Position numbers and translations under genes: made by a program
The notes under the pieces: model-generated
What the model was told of the DNA's origin: nothing
The model's input: only the letters and a program-made list of their open reading frames with translations
Database searches by the model: none
Origin: Diploscapter coronatus
Lineage: Eukaryota > Nematoda > Chromadorea > Rhabditida > Rhabditidae
DNA length: 64,000 bases
Reading direction: 5' to 3'
Assembly: GCA_964036155.1 (NCBI GenBank)
Contig: OZ038423.1
Span: 71,997,249 to 72,061,248, forward strand
Part shown: positions 12,901-23,600 of the stretch, piece after piece
Layout of the letters: each line of letters begins with the position of its first letter
Position numbering within the stretch: position 1 is the first letter of the stretch

Positions 12901-15900
12901 AAAAGTGATCTGGTTTAAACACCACGTGTTTTGGAACATTAGGCAGTTTTTCATCTTTATCGACACTTTCATTCATCTCAAAAACTGAACTTCACAAATC
13001 ATAATATTTGAATTTCATTTACTTTCCAAGAAGCCACATTTTACTTTATGCAATTTTTCTCTCGGCTGATTTCACAAAAAAGTCTTATCCCACGACTTCA
13101 AATCTGCTTCCTAGAACAAACCCTAATATCACTCGCATATTACTTTTTCTTCATTTATGCGCAAATTCGTGGGAGTTTCTTCTAAAAATGAGCATTTTTC
13201 GAATTTTAGCAATTATTTGTAAAAATTGTGATATTTACTGTAGATTTTCCCACCCAAACACGCGCTTTTGAGTTGAACTCGACTTTTATTAGCCTGAAAA
13301 ATTTGTACGAAAATTTTATGCTGCGCGACATGTCTTTGAATTCTTACAGAACTCTTTTATTACCGATTTTTCGGTATTAAACTAAAATCGATATGCGATT
13401 TCTAATTAGAATGCGAAGCTAGATTAAACTTGATATTGTTACATCATCACTGCAAATTCTCGAAAGATTGCGATAGTTTTCATTTCTATTCTCAGGCATT
13501 GAATTGATAAGATCCAATAAACAGTAAATTATCTGTGAAACCTTTTCGTCTATTTTTGAACTCTTTTCCAAGTACTCAACCTGAAATGATGATTTTAGAT
13601 TATCTCTGAAATGTCATTTTCGTACAGTCGTATCTTAATCTTCGCTCATTTCTCTAATTAAAATTGCAACAAACTAATTATCTCTGAGGTTAAGCTCTAT
13701 ATTAGGATAACACTATTATCTTTTAATCCTCCCTTATTATTACATTATTACAATTATCCTTATGCATGGTCAGATTTCTAGGGGTTTCATAGCCGAGCTT
13801 TTCTAGGAGATAATCCCGTATGTCTTCTCGGCTAATGTGTAGATCTCTGAGAGTGTTTAGTATTTTGATCTATTGTGGCCTCTTTTGCTCCCTCCCATAT
13901 CTACTCCCTCTACCCCTTAATATACCTGCTAAGGGTAGGGGCGCGCCAGATAGACTCGATAATTCGAGAGCACCGTCTTTGCCCTCTACTCTCTAACTCT
14001 GATTATTTGCAAATGAATGATTTCCTGCGCACTTTTTCGTTTCAATTCGGTAAATCTGAAATTTTCAACCTTTACCTAATTCATTCTACTCTCCACACCA
14101 TTTTTTCGGGTTGGAAGTTACGATTTTTTTCTATGTTGTCTTTTATACCTTACTTCACCTTGAAAACTCTAGTCTACATTTTCAACAACTATTGATTTTT
14201 TCTTTTGGAAATCAATATAACGTGATTTTGTCATATAATAAGGCTCGTGTAGACATGAGTTGTACGATTTACGAAAACTGAATTTAGTCCTTTTTAATCG
14301 TTTCACAATGAGTCGAAAACTATCAGAAATTACCCTACCGAAACTTGTGAAAAATATTTGTGTGTAACTTGTAGTTGTCAGTTCTTAGTTTCAAGGTCAT
14401 AACTAATCACTTCAACTTCGGTTATCATCAGACATATCAGTTTCGAGTTTTTGTTTATGCGCAACTCTTTAAAATGTCCATTTTCTATATTTAGCAAGTT
14501 TATCTTCCCTTTTCCTTTCCTTTTCTGTACTCAAGTAAATCTAAAGACGTCGGGAAACATACAGTGTTGCGTTTTATTGAATTCTCTTTTCCTCAGTGCA
14601 TGCTATTCCTTTTCTTTGTATTCTCAATACAAGACTCTGTCCAAGCACGTACGCAGACCAGTCCCTTTTTGAATAGGAAAAAATGGAAAAATCGACGAAA
14701 AAGGCGAGTTGCGAAAACTAACTGTCCAGACAGAGGCTATTGAAATTTGCAAATCGGGAAATTGATTAACACAATTAGATGAATCATTAAATTTGAATTT
14801 TTGTCAAATTTACTGTTATTCTGTAAAGGTCGTCTATTTTTCTTAATTACATTTCTCTAAAATAACAAATTCTTACAGAAAGTGAGATTAGTTTCAGTGA
14901 AACCCATGCAATAGGCTCTCTTTTATCTACCTTATTCGCTAATTCCTTAATTGGCTAATCTAACTTCGTTACCACTTCGGCATCCATTTCACTCTATCGA
15001 GTCTCGATATTTGAGCATTTCCTTGCCACGCCCATTTGGCAAATATGGCGAATAATTCACGTGAAACTTTTCTCAAGAGTCCAATTTCTTGCGAAATTCA
15101 AAAAATCGAGGTTGATTTTGAAAGTTCTAGGTGCTGGCAGACGCGAGCCGCGGCCACGTGCTCGGATTCGACCCAAAGGCTCCGCCTTCACCAGGTATAA
15201 AAACTAGCATGTTTTTGAAAGTTCACCCTTTTTGCTCTTTTATAAAAATTACTTCTGAAATAAATCTGATAATTAACTTGAGTAAACTTTAAAGAAACCT
15301 TACACATTCATATTCAAATTGTGAAACTAGATTCAATGTTGACACAAGAGTAAAAAATTACGAAGAAAACAATAATTTAAATCCAAGATTAAACTTAACC
15401 AGAGCTAAATCAGCTATGAGTTTAATTCCAGAGCAATTCAACAATATGCTTCCGCTGCCTGCGAAACCGACAGATTTTGCCAGACCTGAAGACCTGCTAA
15501 ACGGACAATCGGGGAGCGGAGATTATGAAGAGAAGGCTGAAATGGAGAGGGAATTGGGTAAATAATTTATATCAGATAAGCCCACAAATTGAATACTCTG
15601 AAAATATGCTACAATACTAAATGTGATAAATTTTTCACTAATATTTAGAAACGGAGCAGATTTTCATAGCATTCGATTTACTGGTCTTTGTCACTAAAAC
15701 TAATTTATGAATTTCAGAGGAAATCGAAGTTCTGCTTGAATCGAAGAACGGTGAAGAAAAGAGCAAATGCCTCGAGAAAATCAAGAACCTCAAATCCAAA
15801 TACTCGATTTTGCAACACAAGGTAAATACATTTTTAATCATTCTAAAAATATCGTTGTCCTTGAGTCTGCAAATAAGGTGCAACCTTTCAAACTCATTCA

Positions 15901-18717
15901 CATCCTTGGCCTTTCAGTTCAAAAATTAGGCCAAGTCAAAATGATGGAATCCTTAAAAATTAATAATTTTGAAAAGTGATTAAGTAAAATAAAACATTTC
16001 AGACCGACATAGTCAAAAGGGAATATGACAGGATCTATCGTAATTACGGATTACTTCATGCTACTTACCAGATCGCGATGGATCCTACCACACATCTGGA
16101 TGCACATGTACAGAAGCAGTATGACATCATCAAGGTTCGTAAAAATAAACTTTTAAAAGAACAAACTTTCAAACTAAAATAACTTTTAGAAATAATAATA
16201 AACTAGATGTTTTCTTAATTAGAAAAAATTTTGACCGTTTATATCCTCAAATACCTGAGTTTTGTAAAGAATCATGTGTTCTATTTTAGGAAGAGCAACG
16301 CGCGTTGAAATCGACAACGATCACCAAGACAGACAGCAAAGACTCGGACGGTCCGCCTGTGCTCGTCGCGATGACCACAACACCCCCAGAGCCCTCGGCC
16401 AGCCAGGAAGACGTGATTGAAATCGTCCAGCCCTCACAACAGGTCATCAACATGAAACGACCCTACATTCACAAGCCAATCCTCCAAATTGGAGAGGAAC
16501 AAAGAACTGCGATATTAGCACAGGAAAAAGCTGCCAAGTACATGGAGAAATACGCTCGAACCATCGATCAAAATGCTCTAGCTAGGACGAGAATGAGAAA
16601 GGTTGGGATTTTTTTTTAGTTTTCAAATAAGTTAATATAGAATGAGATTTTCTCTAAAATGTTGGATCATTTATTAAATTCGAATTTTCTTCAAATGAAA
16701 TGGCATAAAAATTGAAATTTTATCTAAAAAAGTGCAAGAACAATAACCTTTAACTTTGACCATTTGCAATACTTTACCCAGAAAAAAACACCTACTCAGT
16801 AAATAACGATGATGAACATTAGAAAATTAGATTTTTCAAATTACTCTTGTGATTTGTTATTCTCGTAGCATATCATCATAGATCATAGATAAACAGCATT
16901 GCTTATGGCATTGTGTAAGAGTGCCATCATAAATTCTGAGAGAATGTGTACCTTTTCTCTTTGAAAATACTAAAAATTTTCCGTTCACAATGGTCAGAGT
17001 GGTTAGAGCAAACAAATCCTATCCAATTTTCCATGGCTAGGAAAAGTCTTGTCAATTGTAGGATGGCCCCATTTTCTGTTGACTTTTAGCGAGATTTTCA
17101 TTTTTAGGGGTTTCGTCCATGAAAATGAAAAAATTCGATATCAAATAAAATCGGGAAAATTAAGGGCATTTTCTAGTTCGAGCCGAACCAAATTAAATCA
17201 ACAATGAAACGTGGCGTTCTAAAATTACTTTTCATAAAGCTAACGATATTTTATTCTCAAAAAGTAGTTTTGCTTCGATTTTGAATCTTTATATTTGGAG
17301 TTTTGAAAGGAATCAAAACACATGAAAAATAAAGATATTACAACATTTAAGAGTGATTTTTTCAAAATAAAAAAATCTAATTTCAGCACGACAATGCCGT
17401 CCCTCGACTCTCAGCGGGTACTTCATCCTCATTTCAAATTCCGAATTTGTCTGGCTTCAAACCGCATCAATCAGTTCAACTCCAACAGCCATCATCGAAG
17501 AAACATAAACTATTCCCGCCTCACATGTCCCCTGCTTCTTCTTCCTCTTCGAATGTCCCTGGACAGAACCAACCTCAGAACCAGGCACCGTCATCTCACG
17601 TTGCGGCTGCAATTGTCGGACAGAAGCAATCGTTCTTGCAGCAGGGTAATTTTTACGATTCTTTTTCTGGATTTTTTGAACATATTTTTGCTAAATATAA
17701 TAATCATAATGCAACATGAGTTATTACTTTATGAGAATGCATTAACTTCGGAAAAAATGCAAATCAACAAGTGAATGAATATACGATTTTTTAATTAGAA
17801 TGAATTTCAGCTCCATCCCCACAAATCGGTAGTTCGAAGTTCACGCATCCTCTCTTGAACACTGTCAATGATCAAATTCATCAGCAGCAGCAACAGCAAC
17901 AACCCCAACAGAATGTCCTACAATTGCATCATTTGCTCGGTCTAGTACCTGGTCCTTCCTCATCTTCATTGTCAGCACCAGTTCTTTCTGCTGCTCCAAT
18001 CCAGATCCAAGTCCCCTCGATTCAAATCAACCATCCAGTTTCCCATAATCAGCCATCATCTGCTTTCGTTCCCACTAGCATTCAAGTCCCACAGCCACAA
18101 CAGCCAGTACAAATCAAACCTAATGTGAGAATTTTTATCTACTTGTAACCTATCACTGATTAGAAGTACGATAAAAATTGAGAAAAAGACAGAAGTAGCA
18201 ACGAGTTTAGAGATTCAGATATTTAGTAAATTATCTTAAAATTTTAAATATAAAAAATATGTTTCAGGAAAACCCCTACGCCCAGCTAGCTGCCAGTTTA
18301 ACTCCACAACAGCTACAGTTACAAATTGAAGCTACCCAGAGAATTTTACAAGCTAATCAACAGGTACGAAATTTAACCTACCTGAAAAATGAGCATATTC
18401 AGTCCTCCTCCCAGCCATCCCAAGCGGTCTACACACTGCCTGCCTCGATAATTCAGCAGCAACCACCTTCTCTTGTACCTAGCCTTCCCCAGTCTGCAGT
18501 CAGTTTGCAGTCGCTGTTCCCGCAACTTCAATCGTCAACTCCTAACCCGATATCCTTGTCTGTCTCTGGAGTTTCCTCCCATCCAACTCCAGGCCAACTC
18601 ACCCTGCCTCTGGCTAATAGGGATCAGGAATTAAATCTGGGCAGCACTGTATCCATCAATCTGCTAGATTCATTGTTGAGGCAGCAAAATTCATCATCAA
18701 ACGGCAATAATTCTTGA
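3927..18717 (+). CDS. Ski/Sno family transcriptional corepressor, 19 exons
   Basis: Exons: 3927-4082, 4221-4434, 4539-4617, 7136-7257, 7757-7862, 8535-8648, 8741-8825, 9715-9860, 10373-10550, 12109-12189, 12530-12694, 15131-15194, 15432-15557, 15718-15821, 16003-16134, 16290-16601, 17387-17645, 17811-18124, 18268-18717. They total 3207 nt in one frame (1068 aa plus stop), which supports the model. Residues about 150-245 form the Ski/Sno/Dac (DACH) box: CIPCLLIGGEPRLPL and a RTDAERIY motif like the KTDAER of Ski. Residues about 293-400 match the SMAD4-binding SAND-like zinc domain: C-x2-C-x2-C, then H-x2-H and WGFNSCNW. A charged coiled-coil-prone part spans about 500-720, followed by a Q/S/P-rich tail with a poly-Q run. 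Ski/Sno proteins repress SMAD targets; C. elegans DAF-5 is the nematode relative, but orthology is not proven here. Confidence 0.88.
4618..7135 (+). other. Large first-region intron of the Ski/Sno gene
   Basis: This 2.5-kb intron holds no convincing exon. It includes a block rich in CT and CG-containing words at about 5095-5300 that looks more promoter-like than its surroundings. It also includes a GA-rich tract at about 6720-6835 with two copies of a 17-bp direct repeat. Confidence 0.6.
6766..6826 (+). repeat. 17-bp direct repeat pair flanking a GA-microsatellite
   Basis: AAAACGGCTGGCCTACT occurs at about 6766-6782 and again at about 6810-6826, separated by a GAGAGA tract. GAAGAA runs lie just upstream. 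The pair sits in a Ski/Sno intron. It may be a local slippage duplication or a small regulatory cluster. Confidence 0.7.
8041..8147. repeat. Palindrome and adjacent foldback in a Ski/Sno intron
   Basis: A perfect 16-bp palindrome (TCCTTGGCGCCAAGGA) lies at 8041-8056. Next to it, 8075-8090 and 8132-8147 are reverse complements at 14 of 16 positions. A CTTCTT microsatellite precedes the cluster. Nothing coding is seen. Confidence 0.65.
9988..10140. repeat. Imperfect foldback in a Ski/Sno intron
   Basis: The segment near 9998-10018 (AGGGCTAGATTGCAT) recurs in reverse complement near 10118-10137 (ATGCAAATCTAGCCT), with one-base indels. The interval is about 150 bp within the intron 9861-10372. 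Arms are about 20 bp. No coding content. Confidence 0.5.
12313..12441. repeat. Imperfect foldback in a Ski/Sno intron
   Basis: GGGTCCATACTAAA near 12314 is the approximate reverse complement of CTTTAGTACGAGCCC near 12426-12440. The element is about 130 bp and sits wholly inside the intron 12190-12529. It resembles the other small foldbacks in the window in size. Confidence 0.45.
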
Positions 18718-20654
18718 TACTACTCAAATTATGGACAACTTTTCTATAATAGAAGCGGAAAATTATTTTGAAGATTTTAAGAAACACATCACTATTCCTC
18801 TTATAGGTATTATGCAATGATTTAAATTATGTATCAAAATATATTTTAACAAATCAATGCTTAGAGTGTCGAATTACGTGTGCTCCTACCTGAATCTCAG
18901 TTTTTTTTGAGTTCAGATTAAGGAAAATGCACGACGGGCAACTTTCGCACGGACCAACCTGTTTCTAATTTCCCTATTTCAGTATCAAACTTCGAAAATA
19001 GCGGAGGTCTATGCAATGCGCAGGTTTTTATGAGCGGAGCCTATTCTGTCTCTGAGAAATTGAAAGGCTACGCTTGTTGAGCCCGGTGAAATTGCACAGA
19101 TTCTATTTTTCGGAGTCATAAAATCTGTAGCATTACTATTGTCGACCGCTTCTGACAGAACTACCATAAATCCTAAAATAGGAGTCCATGAACCTCTATT
19201 TTTCGACGTTCCCACAAGGATGGACTTCGATTTCAGAATTTACGGCATATTCATTGATTCCATTCCCTTCGATCGCAGTACAATAATCTCTTTCCAGCGT
19301 CTAGTCTAGTCTTCTTCAGGGTTTTCTCGGATGTAATCAAACCAATCCGACTCTTCGAAACTTTCAAGTACTTCCTATCTCCATTTTTCATTCGAAAAGT
19401 TCTTGGAGCTTAAAAATTAGCACATTTTAACCATATACAGTGAAAAGTGTGATCGAATTGAGGTTAATATTATCCTGGTAGTTCCAAGAATTTTCCTGAC
19501 GACCTAAAAATTCTCAATATTTATTTCAAAACTTCATTTCTCACAGAGAGTCACCGGCAAAAGCCCATATTTATTTTCAAAAAATTGTGAATATTCATGC
19601 ATTTATAAAATTGAATGCAATTAACTTATAAACCTCTGCACTTTCTCCTAAAGTAATTGATATCATCAATCAAAATATCCTCGAAAAATCATCAATTTTC
19701 AACCTTATTCAAATATTTGAGTACGCATTATGAATGTAATTAGTTAATTCAACTGATCGTATTATTTTGAAATGAGCCCAGTTAATCATATACGAATTAC
19801 GGTATTTGTTATGTCGATATGCGTCACGACACATCAACTAAAGTTGGACTTAGTTTTTTTCTATAATTTGAATTCAGCCATAATTTTGTACAACAACTAA
19901 AGTTGTTGTTTCGACAAAATTCAATAAATATTTCAACTTAAAAGCGATATTGCATATTAAAACAGTTTAGATAAATTGAGCTTCATGTTAAATTTAAATA
20001 TTGCATCTAGACTAGATTAAGTTAAGCTGAAAAAGTATTGTTCAATTTTAGATAAATAGGATATGATTCATTATTTGAAAAATAAAACGATTTAGAAATA
20101 TTTATCAGCAGATCTTCAACCATTTCAAACGAAGAAGCTATTACGCAATTTTATTTACTTGACCAATAAGCTTATTAAATTTGCAAACTGCAAATATGCA
20201 ATAATCTTCTCAAAGTATTAGAATTTACGAAATAATGAACAATACATCTAGCTCAAATGATTATAAAAAGAAAGAAATTATTTCATGACACTGATTTTTC
20301 ATCTCGTCATTACTATTTCCGATGATCGTAAAAGTTATTATTTCCGCCTCTGATAAAACTATATTATATCATTTCAAAAACTACGTATTATCACGAACTG
20401 AAATGCGATTATAAAATAAAACGATTATTTAGCTTCGAGATACAACATTCACATTTTACATCACGGAATGACAGCACTTATATGGTTAGTTTCGAATAAT
20501 AATTAAGGATAATAAAATGAGAATTATAGCTGATAAGGTGAATAGAAGCTAATCTTAGGTGGCGAATCTTCTACTGCAGTCCGTCTGGCATATTTATAAG
20601 AGGAGGAATGATTTTTCACTCACCATTAATCAATCAGCCAAGTTGTCAATTGCA
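18718..20654. other. Intergenic region between Ski/Sno and the three-module gene
   Basis: No exon-like frames are visible over 1.9 kb. The left part is the Ski/Sno 3' flank. The right part is very AT-rich and ends in the promoter-like signals noted at 20530-20600. Confidence 0.65.
20530..20600 (+). promoter_or_regulatory. Putative promoter: GATA site and TATA-like box
   Basis: CTGATAAG at about 20530-20537 fits the extended GATA consensus used by intestinal GATA factors in nematodes. TATTTATAAG at 20591-20600 is TATA-like and lies about 55 bp before the ATG at 20655. Spacing suits a strongly regulated gene, possibly intestinal. This is inference from motifs only. Confidence 0.35.
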
Positions 20655-23600
20655 ATGGGCCACGTTTACTATGCAATAACCCTGATAATTTCTATAGGCC
20701 TTGGACTTGTCTATTCACAAAATGAATGTATGTTTGTTGCCATAATATTTGATCATTGAATAAATTCTTAGAATTTACAAATTAGCATGTGCCCTTTTCT
20801 CTGTACTGTTACTAGTTAGAGAAAGTTAAAATAGACGAAAATTCGAAGAATGCTAATTTTTAACGTTCCAAAATTTTATTCTATGATCACATATTTATTT
20901 AATGTACTAATTCGAAAATATCCACTTTAGTGCCACCGTGTAATTGCTCAGATATTTATCCATATCAATTAAACGCTAGTGATCATATAGTTTGGCCTCC
21001 AGCACCCTGTAGAATTGATTATAATGTTACTTGCAACGTTGGGGTATGTATTAATTGAAATACTGTAACATTCTTTGAAAATGTAGTTTAATCCACGACA
21101 AGTAGGAACTGTTATTTATGCATTTGCAAATTATAGCAATCTCTTGTTTAAAGAAACCGTCACTTATAAGATAGGTAATAGTGGGTACATGGGGAAAATC
21201 TTCGAGTAGGTATTTAAAATTTATTCATATTTGGGTAAAATTACTTTAAGATACCCAAGAGATACGAATAATACAATTCTTGACATCACACCGCAGGCCA
21301 GATTGATGCAATTCGAAATTACTGGAATAAATCCAAATGTTTCTGGAGTTATGACGCTGATTGGGAATGATTTAACGGGTATTAACAGCACTTTTTTAAT
21401 ACAACACAGGGTTAAATCAAAAGGCTATACTATTTACAGTTCCCGCACCTTGGTCTAAAGTATTGTACCCAGGGATGAGCGACATATTTTATACGAATGA
21501 CTATTTCGGAGATGTTAGTGTAGCATATAAATCGGAATCTGATGACAAAAGATTCGTTGTATTCGCCGTTTTTTATGATCGATTGTCATCGAAAGATTGG
21601 GATCGGGACAGACTGATGCTATTCAACAAGAATACCAGTAAATTGATAGACTCGTAAGATTTCTTTCTTTAATTAAAAATATCTTTTAAAATTTAGCGGT
21701 TACCCTATTTATGAAATGGAGAATGGTGTAGTGACAATAGACAATACCGCTGAAATCATTCTTTACTATGCATTCAAACCTGAATATGAAGCTGTAGTTT
21801 TGGTTTACGCTCCTGTTATAGGTTATTATCACCTTGAATATTAGACTATTTGAATTTGTAGGCATGAAGATACAAAATTATAAGGGAGCATCGACACAAG
21901 AAGTTGTGCATTTGAATGGTACTGATGAATTTAAGGCTCAAGTTATTCTGAGGAATACAAAAGTTTCGACATGGATCAGTAAAATCGATTACTTTGTTAG
22001 CATTATTCTATCGTAAAATCCAATTATAACAAACCAGGAATACAATGACACTTTGATCTACATTTATAATGGTGTCAAGGAGATTATTTACACCGACGTT
22101 CTTCCTGAAGATGGGTTGGAGTTGATTATAAGGTAGAATCAAATTTTGAGCAAACTAAAATTTATAGCAAGTTATTATGTTAGAATAATTTATAGAGAAA
22201 AGATTGTATCTTTTATACAGAAAAATGCGTTTATTTAATCTCTAAATATCTTTAAATTTTGATTAAAAATTCCATTTTGAAATAACGAGTATGAGTTAAA
22301 AATTATTTCAGCAAGGAAAATTCATCTAATGCAATCGGCTACAAACTGGTGAATCCTGTCTACACATTTGTGATAACTCGTGGATATGTGATTGTGATAT
22401 TCGCCAATTCCGACGATCCTTCGTCTACCGCAAAGCCCACCACCCCACACAGCGTTCCCACAACTGCACAGGCAGCTTCGACAACTACGATTTTTGAGTC
22501 GACAACTTCTGCATTATACAGTATGCAATTTATATGTAATTATTTAGGTTAAAAATAATATAATTGCATATCAATGATTAAAGAAATCTCAGTATTGGTT
22601 CAGCTATCAATAGTTTTAGATCAAGTTTAAAATATTCAAAAATCGAAATGGATGAACGTTAATCTAAATTTCAGAGCACTGCGACTGTAGCAAAAATTAC
22701 ACTCTTCAAATCCACAATGGAACTTCAATAACTTGGCCTGAAGAACCTTGCTTATTACCTCCTAATAGAACCTGCACAATCAACGTAAAATAATAAGAAG
22801 TATAATATCAAATAGCTACTTTCAGATAAATCCAGCGGAAAATCGAGTTATCATTCATCCATCCATCGAATTTAACAATGCTCATGTGAAAGAGAAGATC
22901 GTATATCGACCATACAATAATCCTGATGAGCAATATACAAAATTTATTGAGTATGAAAATTAAACTAATTATTCCGCTATTTTGCCATAATTTCAGATTT
23001 AATAAGAGTTCCAATGGTACAACGATAGATTTTATACCAGCAAGTCAGATGTTGTCTTTCGACGTGACGTCATTTGATAATGTTAATCCGGGAAATGTTA
23101 CGTTTATCATACAGGGAAAAGCAGGCATGATAAGCATGTTCACGAATCTAAATTGAAAAGTGCTTACATTGGGTTCTATGATTGGAATTTGACTTTGAAT
23201 GCCTATTCAATATAAAACTTTGTTATTGTTGCAGGAAGGGAAATGAAGAATCTGCCAAATAATGTATTAAAATTAGGGTATTTCTTATGCTCTTCCATTT
23301 CCTACGCTATTTCGTCACTTTCCAAGAAAATCCTGAACCTCGAATCCAACGTTAGCACTTTTTGACTTCAGATTCATGATCTACGCATCGAAGTACCCCC
23401 ATGGCGAAAAAAAAACTTGCAAAAATACGGGGGACACCTCGACATTTCTAATCATAAAAATTTAGTTGAGGCACCAAATTCGGAAAATACAACGATATAT
23501 ATCGGCCCGAGTCAAAACATATTGAACACATTCTTTAAAGACGATGACGAGTTCTTCGAAATCGCTTCGATGACGAACCAAGTCATCTTCTTCAATGTAT

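Noticed and set aside
13875..14195. 106-aa open frame in a Ski/Sno intron
   Set aside because: No acceptor or donor pair fits, and the sequence has no domain. It is intronic AT-rich DNA.
17322..17774. 150-aa open frame
   Set aside because: It overlaps the real Ski/Sno exon (17387-17645) in another frame.
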